From the NCBI GenBank assembly GCA_963844845.1, contig CAWJPW010000011.1, positions 186,001 through 250,000 of the forward strand: 64,000 bases of DNA, read 5' to 3'. Positions 53,874-63,120 of this stretch are shown piece by piece. The notes beneath the pieces are model-generated. The model was not told the DNA's origin, made no database searches, and saw only the letters and a program-made list of their open reading frames with translations. The first letter of the stretch is position 1; each line of letters opens with the position of its first letter. Origin of the DNA: CAWJPW01 sp963844845 (GTDB lineage Bacteria > Acidobacteriota > Thermoanaerobaculia > Thermoanaerobaculales > Sulfomarinibacteraceae). The position numbers and the translations under genes were made by a program.

Positions 53874-56042
53874 ATGCCGCTGGAGCGCATCCGCACCGCC
53901 GCCGCTGAGGCCATCGCCACCGCCCTCGAGACCGCGCTCGACCACCACCCGGGGACGGTCCAACTGGAGGTGCCCCCCCGCCGCGAGCTGGGCGACCTGG
54001 CGTGGCCCGGCGCCCTCCCCCTGGCGCGATCCCTCAAGCGCCCGCCCCGCGCCATCGCCGAGACGGTGGCGGCGCACGCGGCCTGGCCCCGGGAGGTCAT
54101 CCGCGTCGAGATCGCCGGGCCCGGCTTCCTCAACCTCTACCTCGACCGCGGCGGCTTCCTCGCCACCGCCCTGACCGGCAGAGCCACGATCGCCGCCGAG
54201 ACGGCCAAGGTCATCGTCGAGCACACCAACATCAACCCGAACAAGGCGGCCCACATCGGTCACCTGCGCAACGCTGTGCTGGGCGACACTCTGGTGCGCA
54301 CGCTGCGTCACCTGGGCCACCCGGTGGAGGTGCAGAACTACGTGGACGACACGGGGGTCCAGGTGGCCGACGTCGTTGTGGGCGTGCTCTTCCTGCCCGA
54401 GAGCGAGCTCGCCGCGGCTCTCAGCCACGAACCCTCGCGGCGCGACGAGCTCATTTCGGCCGTGGTGGCGCAGCTCCCCGAGGAGGGGATCCCCATCGCG
54501 TCCACCGGCGACTTCGACGACCTCTGCTGGGAGATCTATCCTCGCGTCACCGCCCGCTACGAGTCGCAACCCGACTTCGCCGCGCACCGCGCAGAGGTGC
54601 TGCACGCGGTCGAGGCCGGGCACGACGCAATGGGGCTCGACGAAGCCCTCTTCTCCCTCGAGCGGGCGATCACCGGCGGCGAGCCGTACCCCCGCCGTGC
54701 GGTGGCCCGCCTCGCCGCCGCGGTGGCCGAGGGGAACCTGCGTTGCCACCTGGCCACCATGGCCCGCGTCTCGGTGTCCTATGACGTCCTCCCCCACGAG
54801 TCGGACATTCTCGAGCTCGGCTTCTGGCAGCGCGCCTTCGACCTGCTCAGGACGAGCGGCGCTGTGCGCCTGGAGGAGGAGGGCAAGAGCGCCGGCTGCT
54901 GGGTGATGTCCCTGAAGGCGAGCCCCGAGTTCGCCGACATGGACGATCCCGACAAGATCCTGGTGCGCTCCAACGGCACCGTCACGTACACGGCAAAGGA
55001 CATCGCCTACCAGCTGTGGAAGCTCGGTCTGCTCACCGACCCCGACGGCTCGCTCCACGACTTCGGCTACCGGCCCTTCGCCACCTGGTGGCGGGAGACC
55101 CCCGCTGCACCGGTACGCTACGACGGCGAGGGCGAGGCCCTGGTCCGCACCACCTCCGATCCCGACGAGCGGGTGGAGGGGCTCGCCTTCGGGGCTGGCG
55201 AGCGAGTCTACAACGTCATCGACGTCCGCCAGTCGTACCCGCAGAAGGTCGTGAAGGAGGCGGTGCGGGTGCTCGGCCACCCCGAGGCGGCCGAAAGCTC
55301 CGTCCACTTCGCCTACGAGATGGTCGCCCTCACCCCGGCTGCGGTGACCGAGATCGAGCGCCGAACCGGGACCAGCTTCGGGCTCTCGGACGAGGAGATG
55401 GGAAAGACCTTCGTCGAGATGTCGGGGCGCCGCGGCATCGGCGTCAAGGCCGACGAGTTCCTCGACGTCCTCGAGCAGGCGGCCGCCGAGGCGGTGGAGG
55501 CGCGGGTGGAGGACGCCCAGGTGCCGGCCGACCTCGCCCCCCGGGCCCACGCCATCGCCGTGGGGGCGCTCCGCTACCTGATGGCCCGGCAGTCGCGCAA
55601 CCGGGTCCTCGCATTCGACTTCGCCGAGGCGCTCGCCTTCGAGGGTGATACCGGCCCCTACCTGCAGTACTCGGCGGTGCGCGCCGCCAAGATCTTCGAC
55701 AAGCTCAGTCAGCGCCTGGGTGAGGGCACAACCACGCCGGCCGAGGCCGAGTCCTTCGCCGGCTCCGAGCTGCCGGACGACCTCTGGGAGCTGGTCCTCG
55801 CCTGCGGCCGCCGCCGCGAGGTGGCACGACAGGCAGTAACGACCCTGGAGTTCTCGCTCCTCGCCCAGCACGCCCACGACCTCGCCCAGCTCTTCCACAA
55901 GCTCTACCACGCCCATCCCGTGCTGCGTGAGGAGGACGACGAGATCCGCCGGCTGCGGCGTGCGGTGTTCACCCTCTTCGTGGGCGAGATGCGGGTCATT
56001 CTGGAGGAGCTCATGGGCATCCCCGTGCCGGAGGAGATGTAA
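53874..56042 (+). CDS. argS: Arginyl-tRNA synthetase, long form
   Basis: 722 residues, well above the usual 550-590. Class I synthetase. N-terminal additional domain, then EHTNINPNKAAHIGHLRNAV with the HIGH motif, NYVDDTGVQVADVVVG, and a long middle region (about 175-330) that accounts for the extra length (LDEALFSLERAITGGEPYPR). The catalytic core then resumes at TVTYTAKDIAYQLWKLGLL. The KMSKS position reads VEMSGRRGIGVKADEFLD. DALR anticodon-binding domain at the end (YLQYSAVRAAKIFDKLSQRL). Its stop overlaps the ATG of the next gene (TAATG). Confidence 0.93.
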   Translation: MPLERIRTAAAEAIATALETALDHHPGTVQLEVPPRRELGDLAWPGALPLARSLKRPPRAIAETVAAHAAWPREVIRVEIAGPGFLNLYLDRGGFLATALTGRATIAAETAKVIVEHTNINPNKAAHIGHLRNAVLGDTLVRTLRHLGHPVEVQNYVDDTGVQVADVVVGVLFLPESELAAALSHEPSRRDELISAVVAQLPEEGIPIASTGDFDDLCWEIYPRVTARYESQPDFAAHRAEVLHAVEAGHDAMGLDEALFSLERAITGGEPYPRRAVARLAAAVAEGNLRCHLATMARVSVSYDVLPHESDILELGFWQRAFDLLRTSGAVRLEEEGKSAGCWVMSLKASPEFADMDDPDKILVRSNGTVTYTAKDIAYQLWKLGLLTDPDGSLHDFGYRPFATWWRETPAAPVRYDGEGEALVRTTSDPDERVEGLAFGAGERVYNVIDVRQSYPQKVVKEAVRVLGHPEAAESSVHFAYEMVALTPAAVTEIERRTGTSFGLSDEEMGKTFVEMSGRRGIGVKADEFLDVLEQAAAEAVEARVEDAQVPADLAPRAHAIAVGALRYLMARQSRNRVLAFDFAEALAFEGDTGPYLQYSAVRAAKIFDKLSQRLGEGTTTPAEAESFAGSELPDDLWELVLACGRRREVARQAVTTLEFSLLAQHAHDLAQLFHKLYHAHPVLREEDDEIRRLRRAVFTLFVGEMRVILEELMGIPVPEEM

Positions 56043-56512
56043 TGAAGCTCGCGCGCTACCAGCGGATCCGCGACCAGCTCGCCGAGTTGACCCGCAAGGC
56101 CGCCGATCCCCTCGCCCACCGCGCCACCGCCGCGGCCCTCCTGCACCACAAGGTGCCCGGCGCTTCGTGGACCGGCTTCTACATGCTGCGCGGCGACGAG
56201 CTGGTGGTGGATGCCTACCAGGGACCGGTTGCCTGCCTCACCCTGGCGCCCCATACCGGCGTGTGTTGGGCCGCCATCGACCGCCGCGAGGGTCTCGTCG
56301 TCCCGGAGGTGGAGGCCTTCCCCGGCCACATCCCCTGCGACTCCCGCACCCGCTCGGAGCTTGTGGTGCCGATCTTTGACGCCGCCGGCACGCCGCTGGG
56401 GGTGCTGGACGTTGACTCCCGCCGCCCCGCCAACTTCGGCGACGAGGACCTCGCCGGCTACGAGCTCGTGGTGCGCCTGCTCGAACAGGTCTGGAACGGA
56501 CCCGCCTCGTGA
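56042..56512 (+). CDS. msrC: GAF-domain free methionine-(R)-sulfoxide reductase
   Basis: 156 residues, one GAF domain. Reduces free Met-R-sulfoxide. The three cysteines expected in fRMsr are present: GPVACLTLAPHTGVCWAAI holds two and FPGHIPCDSRTRSELVVP the third. The family start WTGFYML is at residue 40. Start overlaps the argS stop, so translation is coupled; this is probably a chance operon rather than a pathway. Confidence 0.9.
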   Translation: MKLARYQRIRDQLAELTRKAADPLAHRATAAALLHHKVPGASWTGFYMLRGDELVVDAYQGPVACLTLAPHTGVCWAAIDRREGLVVPEVEAFPGHIPCDSRTRSELVVPIFDAAGTPLGVLDVDSRRPANFGDEDLAGYELVVRLLEQVWNGPAS

Positions 56513-56570
56513 GGCGGTCCGCGCCATCAGCCCCCAGGCTGGCCGACGACGGGCGGGCGCCGAGGCGTCC

Positions 56571-57758
56571 TTGAGCGCGCGGCTCAACCCCGCCGTGGGG
56601 CTCATGGACGAGTCGGTCATCCGCGACATGACACGGGTGGCAGAGGAGACGGGCGCGGTCAACCTCGCCCAGGGCTTCCCCGAGTACCCCCTCGCGACGG
56701 AGGTCCGCGAGGCCGCCCGGGCCGCCATCGCCGACGGTCACAACCACTACACCCGCACCTGGGGCGACCCCGAGCTGCGGCGCCGGCTCGCGGCCCACCT
56801 CGAGAGCCGCTGGAGCCTCGCCTACGATCCCGAAGACGAGCTGGTCGTCACCTGCGGTGCCTCCGAGGCGATCATGGCCTCGCTGCTCGCCCTGCTCGAG
56901 CCCGGCGCCACCGCCGTGATCCCCGAGCCCATCTACGAGAACTACCTGCCCGCGGTGCGCCTCGCGGGAGCGCGGCCGGCCATCGTCCCGATCGACCCGT
57001 TCACCGGCGCCTGGGATCCCGCCACCCTCGACGCCGCCTGCCGCGGCGCCCGCGTCCTCGTCCTCAACACTCCGGCCAACCCCACCGGCAAGGTGTGGCG
57101 ACGCGAGGAGCTCGAGGCCCTGGCCGAGATCGTCGAGCGCCACGACCTCCTGGTTGTCACCGACGAGACCTACGCCCACATCACCGCCCCGCAGACACCG
57201 CACGTACCGCCGGCCACCGTGGGCCGCCTGCGCGGCCGCACCGTGACCATCGCGTCGTTCTCAAAGACGTACGCGGTGACCGGCTGGCGGGTTGGTTACG
57301 CGGCGGCGCCGCGCCCGCTCATGGCGGCCATCCGCAAGGTGCACGACTTCCTCACCCTGTGCGCCCCCGCGCCCTTCCAGCTCGCCCTCACACTGGCCCT
57401 CGACCTGCCCGAGCGCTACTACACTGAGATGGCGGCAGCCTACCGGAACCGCTGCGCCCTGCTCGCCGACGGCCTCACCGCGGCGGGTTGGAGGGTCAGC
57501 CGACCCAACGGCTCCTACTTCCTGCTCCTGGACATCGCCGACCTGGGAATCGTCGACGACCGGGTCTGGGCGGTGGAGCTGGCGCGCAGTGCCGGCGTAG
57601 CCGGCGTCCCCGGCTCGGCCTTCCTGTGGGACGGCCTGCCCACCGCCGCGGGAGCGCCGGACCGCCGCGGCCGCTTTCTCCGCCTCTCCTTCGGCAAGCG
57701 CGAGGAGCTCATTCACGAGGCGGTGGAGCGCTTCGCGGCCTGGCGCCGCACCGGCTGA
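56571..57758 (+). CDS. PLP-dependent aminotransferase, class I/II
   Basis: 395 residues from TTG 56571, chosen because the N-terminal SARLNPAVGLMDESVIRDMT matches where family members start; ATG 56604 is an alternative. Fold type I enzyme: AVNLAQGFPEYPLATEVREA, VTCGASEAIMASLLALLEPG, VLVLNTPANPTGKVW, VVTDETYAHI, and the PLP lysine segment TIASFSKTYAVTGWRVGYAA. Resembles aspartate or kynurenine/methionine aminotransferases; the substrate cannot be told from sequence. 58 bases after the msrC gene. Confidence 0.88.
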   Translation: MSARLNPAVGLMDESVIRDMTRVAEETGAVNLAQGFPEYPLATEVREAARAAIADGHNHYTRTWGDPELRRRLAAHLESRWSLAYDPEDELVVTCGASEAIMASLLALLEPGATAVIPEPIYENYLPAVRLAGARPAIVPIDPFTGAWDPATLDAACRGARVLVLNTPANPTGKVWRREELEALAEIVERHDLLVVTDETYAHITAPQTPHVPPATVGRLRGRTVTIASFSKTYAVTGWRVGYAAAPRPLMAAIRKVHDFLTLCAPAPFQLALTLALDLPERYYTEMAAAYRNRCALLADGLTAAGWRVSRPNGSYFLLLDIADLGIVDDRVWAVELARSAGVAGVPGSAFLWDGLPTAAGAPDRRGRFLRLSFGKREELIHEAVERFAAWRRTG

Positions 57759-57896
57759 GCAAACGCTCGCGCCCGCCTGTCCGGAGGCCGCAGGCCGAAC
57801 CGCGACACGCTCCAGGCCTTCCTCGACGTGAGACAGGACACGCTCGGAACGACAGCCCGGGGAGACGCCCGCCGCCGCGTGGTCCATAGTGGTGAC

Positions 57897-60005
57897 ATGA
57901 GGGAGATGATCCCCACGACACGCGACCTCGTAGCGGCCGCCGTTGCCGCGGGTCTCGTCGTCGGGCTCTGGGGCAGCGGAGCGCTGAGGGCACTCGATCG
58001 CCCGGCCGCCGACCTCCTCGTCCGCTGCGCCCACCGGCCCGTTCCCGCGGCGGTGCCGGTGGCGGTGGTTGCCATCGACGACGACGCGGTCGCCGCCGAG
58101 GGTGCGCTCCCCTGGCCGCGAGAGCGCCTCGCACGCCTCGTCACCGCCGCCCAGGGAGCTGGAGCGAAGGCGGTGGTCCTCGACATCCTCGTCCCCGATC
58201 CCGGCGACGAGGCCGGCGACCGGGCGTTGGCCCTGGCCCTCGATGGTTTGCCCACGGTGCTGGCCGCCGCCCTCGAGCGCCCCGGCCGCTGGCTCCTGCC
58301 CCTCGAGCGCTTCGGAGGTGCGGCCCATGCCGCGCACAGCCACGCGGAGATCGGTCCCGACGGCGTGGTGCGGACGCTCGCAAGCTCCAAGCAGGCCGAC
58401 GGCGTCGCCCTGCCGGCGCTCGCCGTTGCGGCCGCCCGGCACCTCGGATGGCTCACAGCGCTCGCCCCCGGGGCCCCCCTTCATCTCGACTTCGTGCCGT
58501 CACCGTTCGCGATCCCGACGGCGGGCGCGAGCGAGCTGCTCGCCGGCCGGGTACCCGCCGAGCTGCTCGCCGGGCGCGTGGTCTTCATCGGCGTGACCGC
58601 CACGGGCGCCACGGACCAGCTCATCGTTCCCATCGCCCGATCCACACCCGCACCGGGAGTCCTCGTGCACGCCTCGGCGACGGCGGCCCTCGTCTCGGGC
58701 GGTCTGCTCCAACCCGCCGGCATCGGGTCCGTGCTGGGTTGGAGCCTGGTGCTGGCACTCGCGGTTCAGGTGCTGCGCAGCCGGTACGGCCGCCTCAGGC
58801 TCCTGGCCGTGACAGCCGTGGCGGCCGCGGGCCTCGCAGCCGCCGCCCTCCTCCTTCACCTTACCGGCCGACTCGCCCCGCCGGTCACCATGCTGACCGC
58901 CGTCGCTGCGAGCGCGGTGGTACGCGAGGCAACGGAGTCCCGCCAGGCCCGCCGCCGGGCCGACGAGCTACTCGCCGGGCTTGCACGGTCCCGCGACGCC
59001 GGTGAGCCACGCCACCGGCCCGCGGGGGCCGCGGAGCGACTGTCCCTGGTGCAGCAGCTCCAGGACGAAGCGGTCCGGGACCTCGACCTGCGGAGAGCCC
59101 TGCTGGAAGGCCTCGACGAGGGCGTCGTCTTCTGGGACGGCGCCGGCGTCGCAGTGCTGTCGAACCCTGCGGCTGCGCGCCTCTGGGGAGGCCCCCCGCT
59201 CCGCAGCGAGATGCCCGGGAACGGCGATCCGCAGATCGTCCAGCGCGACGGTCGGGACCTCGAGCTGCGCACCACTCCGCTCCGCGACGGCCTCCTCGGG
59301 CTGATCCGGGACGTCACCGCCGAGCGCACCCTGGAGCGGCGGCGCCGGGAGATGCAGCGGCTGATCTCCCATGAGCTCCGCACCCCACTGGGATCCCTCG
59401 CCGGCTTCGGCCGAATGCTCCAGCGCTACGAGCTCGACCGCGACGAGGTTCTCCGCGTCGCCACCCTCATCTGCGGCGAGGCAGACCGTCTGAGCCAGAC
59501 CGTCTCCACGTTCCTCGACCTCGAGAGGCTGGATGCGGGCCGGCCTCCGGGCGAGGTCTCCCGCGTCGACCTCGCCGTCGTGGCGCGGGGGCGTCTGGAG
59601 GTGCTCGCCGGAGCCGCCGCCGGCCGCTCTCAGGACCTGCGCTGGGACGACCGTGGCCCGGCACCCGTGGCCGGGGTCGCGACCCTCCTCGAACGGGTGG
59701 TCGACAACCTCGTTGGAAACGCCATCAAGCACCCTCCCCCCGGCACGGCCATTCACGTCACGGTGCGCTGCGAGGGTACCGACGCCGTTCTCGAGGTCTC
59801 TGATGACGGGCCCGGGATCTCCCCCGACGCCCGCTCACAGATCTTCGAGCGCTTCTACCGGGCGCCGGGGGCGGCGGGGGGCTCGGGCCTCGGCCTGGCG
59901 TTGGTCCGAGACGTCGTCACGTGGCACGGTGGATGCATCACGGTGGACGATAGACCGGGAGGCGGCGCGTGCTTCACCGTGCGCCTCCCACTGGAGGACG
60001 CCTGA
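57897..60005 (+). CDS. CHASE2-domain sensor histidine kinase
   Basis: 702 residues. N-terminal membrane helix (DLVAAAVAAGLVVGLWGSGA), periplasmic CHASE2 domain at about 40-270 (VAVVAIDDDAVAAEGALPWP, RVVFIGVTATGATDQLIVPI), and three helices at about 280-345. A PAS-like segment follows at about 400-470 (LLEGLDEGVVFWDGAGVAVL), then the kinase: phospho-acceptor His492 in RLISHELRTPLGSLAGFGRM, N-box RVVDNLVGNAIKHPPPG, G-boxes VSDDGPGISPDA and GGSGLGLALVRDVV. The start at 57897 or 57906 has a poor ribosome site. Its stop overlaps the start of the sigma-54 response regulator, its clear partner. Confidence 0.9.
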   Translation: MREMIPTTRDLVAAAVAAGLVVGLWGSGALRALDRPAADLLVRCAHRPVPAAVPVAVVAIDDDAVAAEGALPWPRERLARLVTAAQGAGAKAVVLDILVPDPGDEAGDRALALALDGLPTVLAAALERPGRWLLPLERFGGAAHAAHSHAEIGPDGVVRTLASSKQADGVALPALAVAAARHLGWLTALAPGAPLHLDFVPSPFAIPTAGASELLAGRVPAELLAGRVVFIGVTATGATDQLIVPIARSTPAPGVLVHASATAALVSGGLLQPAGIGSVLGWSLVLALAVQVLRSRYGRLRLLAVTAVAAAGLAAAALLLHLTGRLAPPVTMLTAVAASAVVREATESRQARRRADELLAGLARSRDAGEPRHRPAGAAERLSLVQQLQDEAVRDLDLRRALLEGLDEGVVFWDGAGVAVLSNPAAARLWGGPPLRSEMPGNGDPQIVQRDGRDLELRTTPLRDGLLGLIRDVTAERTLERRRREMQRLISHELRTPLGSLAGFGRMLQRYELDRDEVLRVATLICGEADRLSQTVSTFLDLERLDAGRPPGEVSRVDLAVVARGRLEVLAGAAAGRSQDLRWDDRGPAPVAGVATLLERVVDNLVGNAIKHPPPGTAIHVTVRCEGTDAVLEVSDDGPGISPDARSQIFERFYRAPGAAGGSGLGLALVRDVVTWHGGCITVDDRPGGGACFTVRLPLEDA

Positions 60006-61360
60006 TGCACGAGAGGATCCTGGTCGTGGAGGATGATCCCGCAATGCGGACAATGGCGAGCATGGCTCTCCGCAAGGAGGGCTACCACGTCACCGAGGCC
60101 GCGTCGACCACCGCGGCCCGCCGGCACCTCGACACGGATCTCTTCGACCTGATACTGACGGACATCTATCTCGGCGACGGAACAGCGCTCGAGCTGGTCG
60201 CCGAGGTCCAAGGAACATCCCCGGACGCCCGCGTCATCCTGATGACCGGCCATGGCACGGTGGAGACCGCCGCCGCCGCCCACGAGGCGGGGGTCTTTGA
60301 CTACCTGGCGAAACCGGTCTCTTTGGACGTCCTCCTCGAACGCGTGCGCTCGGCGCTCGCGCCGTCGCGAACCGCTGTGGCCGAGCCCCCCTTCGGCCCG
60401 GCCACCATGATCATCGGCACCGACCCGGCGATCGTCGAGGTGTACAAGGCGGTGGCGAGGGTCGCCGCCCTCCCGTTGCCGGTGCTGGTCCAGGGTGAGA
60501 CCGGGACCGGCAAGGAGCTGGTGGCCCGTGCGCTCCACCGGTTCGGCCGCCCGCCGGAGGCGCCCTTCGTCGCCGTGAACTGCGGCGCAATCCCGGAGGG
60601 GCTGCTGGAGAGCGAGCTCTTCGGCCACGTCCGCGGAGCCTTCACCGGGGCGCTGCGGGACCGGCGGGGAGCCGCGGAGACGGCCAGCGGCGGCACGCTG
60701 TTCCTCGACGAGGTCGGCGAGCTCACGCCGCCGCTCCAGGTGAAGCTGCTGCGCTTCCTCCAGGACGGTGAGGTGCGGAGGCTGGGCAGCGAAACGGCGA
60801 TCCACGTCACCGCACGCGTGGTGGCCGCCACCCACCGGGACCTGCGCGGGCTCGCCGCCACCGGGGGCTTCCGCGAGGATCTCTTCTTCCGCCTCGCCGG
60901 CTACGAGATCACGCTGCCACCGCTCCGCCAACGCCCCAACGACCTACCGCTGCTGGTCGATCACTTCCGTCGCGGCGCCGCGGATCGTCTCGGCACGGCC
61001 CTCGCTCCCGGCCCCGACGAGGCGGCTCTCGACGTGCTCCGTCGCTACCCGTGGCCGGGCAACGTGCGTGAGCTGGAGAACCTCGTGCAGCGGGCCTGCG
61101 TCGACCTCGGCACCCTCGCCGACGCCCAGGGCCTGAGGCGGCTCCTCGACGGGCCGGCGACAGCGGCTGCCCCCGCCGCCGTGGGCGGGGACCTCACGCT
61201 GCAGGAGCTCGAGCGCCTGCACATCGTGGCGGTGCTCGAGCGCTGCGGCGGCAACCGGACCCACGCGGCAAGAATCCTCGGCATCGAACGCAAGTCACTT
61301 TACCGTAAGGCGAAACGGCTTGCGATCCCGCTCACTCCCGAACCGGAGGAAGAACCGTGA
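60005..61360 (+). CDS. NtrC-family sigma-54-dependent response regulator
   Basis: 451 residues. Receiver domain with phospho-acceptor Asp53 (LILTDIYLGDG) and Lys103 (LAKPVSLD). AAA+ domain with Walker A GETGTGK (164-170), the sigma-54 contact loop GAFTGA (211-216), TLFLDEVGELTPPLQVKLLR and the sensor YPWPGNVRELENLVQRAC. Fis-type helix-turn-helix at the C-terminus (GGNRTHAARILGIERKSLYR). All parts for sigma-54 activation are intact. It overlaps the kinase before it and the FecR gene after it. The likely target is the sigma-54 promoter at 62121. Confidence 0.95.
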   Translation: MHERILVVEDDPAMRTMASMALRKEGYHVTEAASTTAARRHLDTDLFDLILTDIYLGDGTALELVAEVQGTSPDARVILMTGHGTVETAAAAHEAGVFDYLAKPVSLDVLLERVRSALAPSRTAVAEPPFGPATMIIGTDPAIVEVYKAVARVAALPLPVLVQGETGTGKELVARALHRFGRPPEAPFVAVNCGAIPEGLLESELFGHVRGAFTGALRDRRGAAETASGGTLFLDEVGELTPPLQVKLLRFLQDGEVRRLGSETAIHVTARVVAATHRDLRGLAATGGFREDLFFRLAGYEITLPPLRQRPNDLPLLVDHFRRGAADRLGTALAPGPDEAALDVLRRYPWPGNVRELENLVQRACVDLGTLADAQGLRRLLDGPATAAAPAAVGGDLTLQELERLHIVAVLERCGGNRTHAARILGIERKSLYRKAKRLAIPLTPEPEEEP

Positions 61361-62067
61361 GACGACCCATTGTGGGCCTCGTGGTAGCCGCGGCGCTGGT
61401 CTCCTCGGCACCCACCGCTCCACCCTCTACCACCTATCGGGTGGAGGCCGTCCACGGCAAGCTGGTGCGGCTCCACCAGGACACCACCACCAGACTCGCC
61501 GTTGGCAGCACTCCGGAGGGCGGCGACCGCCTGCGTACGGGGTGGTTCTCCCGGGCCGAGCTCTCGTCGCCCGCCGCCCGCGCCCACTTCGCGCTGGGAC
61601 GGGCAACCACCGTCCGTCTGGCGGACGGGGAACCCGGCCTGCTGCTCGAGGTCGAGAGGGGCCGGCTGCGCGCCCTGCTCGAGGCCCTCGCCGGTCTCCC
61701 CGATCGCGAACGGCTCGTCGCCACGCCGTCGGCCGTGCTCGCCGTCCGGGGAACCTCGTACGGCGTCGAGGTGGACCGGCGTGGCGACACCACCGTGGCG
61801 GTCTTCGCCGGTACGGTGCAGGTGCGGTCACGCAGCGGGCAGGGCGAGCCGGTGATGGTCGGCGCCGGGCAGGCGGTCACGGTGCGTCGGGACAGCGTCC
61901 CGGGCCTCCCCCGACCCCATCGGCTTGACGCCACCAGCTGGGACCGCGGTGCATCGCCGCGGGACCTGGAGCAACGTCCCGGCACGGCCCCCGGACGGCC
62001 CCCCGGACCCGCCGCCCCTCAAGCGCCCGCCGCTCGCGGTGGTGGGTCGGGCCGCCACGGCGGCTGA
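61357..62067 (+). CDS. Secreted FecR-domain protein
   Basis: 236 residues, GTG start overlapping the response regulator stop (GTGA). Signal peptide (MRRPIVGLVVAAALVSSAPT). FecR-like domain at about 50-180: RLAVGSTPEGGDRLRTGWFS, LADGEPGLLLEVERGRLRAL, VATPSAVLAVRGTSYGVEVD, TTVAVFAGTVQVRSRSGQGE, VGAGQAVTVRRD. Such periplasmic domains relay signals or bind glycan and partner proteins. A Pro/Gly/Ala-rich tail follows. Third gene of the kinase operon, so probably a periplasmic sensor component. Confidence 0.85.
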   Translation: MRRPIVGLVVAAALVSSAPTAPPSTTYRVEAVHGKLVRLHQDTTTRLAVGSTPEGGDRLRTGWFSRAELSSPAARAHFALGRATTVRLADGEPGLLLEVERGRLRALLEALAGLPDRERLVATPSAVLAVRGTSYGVEVDRRGDTTVAVFAGTVQVRSRSGQGEPVMVGAGQAVTVRRDSVPGLPRPHRLDATSWDRGASPRDLEQRPGTAPGRPPGPAAPQAPAARGGGSGRHGG

Positions 62068-62120
62068 GTCACTTCGACCCGTTCGGCCGGGCGGTACGCG
62101 GTCCGCCCCGGCGGAGACGT

Positions 62121-62136
62121 TGGCACGTGCTGTGCT
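62121..62136 (+). promoter_or_regulatory. Sigma-54 (-24/-12) promoter
   Basis: TGGCACG (62121-62127), four bases, GTGCT (62132-62136). Compared with TGGCACG-N4-TTGCW only one defined base differs, and the GG-GC spacing is exact. It lies 57 bases before the secreted two-repeat protein. Upstream, GGGCGG-N8-CCGCCC (62089-62108) and GCCGCC-ac-GGCGGC (62051-62064) are possible activator-binding sites. Confidence 0.8.
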
Positions 62137-62192
62137 CTTGAGAGGGGTGCCGCGGCAATAGGTGCCGCGGCGAGACCCGACAGGAGGAAACA

Positions 62193-63023
62193 ATGTCACG
62201 CACCGTGCTGTCGACCGTCATCGTCCTCGCCATCGTCGCCGTGGCCGCGGCGGGCGGGCCCAACCAACAGGGGGCCGACCCCGACAACGCGTTCCAGGTC
62301 TCCGGAACGGTGACCGCCGTTCTCGCCGGCTTCGGCTCCGGCCTGCCCGTCATCCTGGTCCAGGATCCCGACCTGGGCGAGGTCGAGGTGGGCCTTGCCC
62401 CTATTTGGTACCTCGAGCAGGAGGGCTTCAGCGTGCGCGCTGGTGACGAGGTGAGCCTGCTCGCCTTCAGCTGCCCGACCTGCTCGGCCAACGCCGTGGC
62501 CATCTGGGTGGACAATCTCGACACCGGAGTGAGCATCGTCCTGCGGGACGACGACGGAGCACCGGTATGGACAGGGCGCGGCGCGAACGGCGGTGAGGGC
62601 GGCGGACCGTGGGGCAATCCGCAGCTCTTCCAGCAACACTGCTCGTCGAACGGCGCCGACACCTCCAGTGCGATCACCGTCACCGGGGTCGTCGAGTCGT
62701 TCACGGGAGCTTCCGGCCAGGGCGCTCCGGTTCTGGTGCTCACGGTGGACGGCGAAGCGCTGGAGCTGGTGGCGTCACCCTACTGGGCCATCGACGCCTC
62801 CGGCCTCGATCTCGCACCCGGCACCGAGCTGGAGGTGACCTACGCGCCGGTGGAGTGCGACGGCACCTCGTTCCTGGTGACCCTGTCGATTACCCACCTC
62901 GCCACCGGTATCACCGTCCAGCTGCGCGACCCGGAGACCGGATTCCCCCTCACCGGGGGGAACGGAAGCGGCCAGCAGAAACGACGGCTGCGCCACGCAA
63001 AGCCCACTGCCTTCATCTCCTGA
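62193..63023 (+). CDS. Secreted protein with two tandem repeats of an unknown domain
   Basis: 276 residues, signal peptide MSRTVLSTVIVLAIVAVAAA, ribosome site AGGAGGAAACA. Two related halves, about 36-130 and 162-257: FQVSGTVTAV matches ITVTGVVESF, LVQDPDLGEVEVGLAPIWYL matches LTVDGEALELVASPYWAI, and DNLDTGVSIVLRDDDGAP matches HLATGITVQLRDPETGFP. A Gly-rich linker with a Cys joins them; the first half has FSCPTCS, the second a single Cys. The fold looks like a small beta-barrel (OB-like), not a family I can name. Expected to be the output of the adjacent sigma-54 two-component system. Basic tail. Own terminator at 63044. Confidence 0.75.
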   Translation: MSRTVLSTVIVLAIVAVAAAGGPNQQGADPDNAFQVSGTVTAVLAGFGSGLPVILVQDPDLGEVEVGLAPIWYLEQEGFSVRAGDEVSLLAFSCPTCSANAVAIWVDNLDTGVSIVLRDDDGAPVWTGRGANGGEGGGPWGNPQLFQQHCSSNGADTSSAITVTGVVESFTGASGQGAPVLVLTVDGEALELVASPYWAIDASGLDLAPGTELEVTYAPVECDGTSFLVTLSITHLATGITVQLRDPETGFPLTGGNGSGQQKRRLRHAKPTAFIS

Positions 63024-63043
63024 CGCTCGCGGCCGAACCACCC

Positions 63044-63080
63044 ACCGCGGGCCCCGGTCGCTCCGGGGTCCGCGGTCTTT
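63044..63080 (+). terminator. Intrinsic terminator after the two-repeat protein
   Basis: ACCGCGG-g-CCCCGG paired with CCGGGG-t-CCGCGGT (a G-U pair inside), 5-base loop, then CTTT. Ends the plus-strand unit before the convergent DUF423 gene. Confidence 0.7.
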
Positions 63081-63120
63081 GCCTGGGCGCCGATCGGGCC
63101 CGTCTCCGGCCTGCGGCGGA

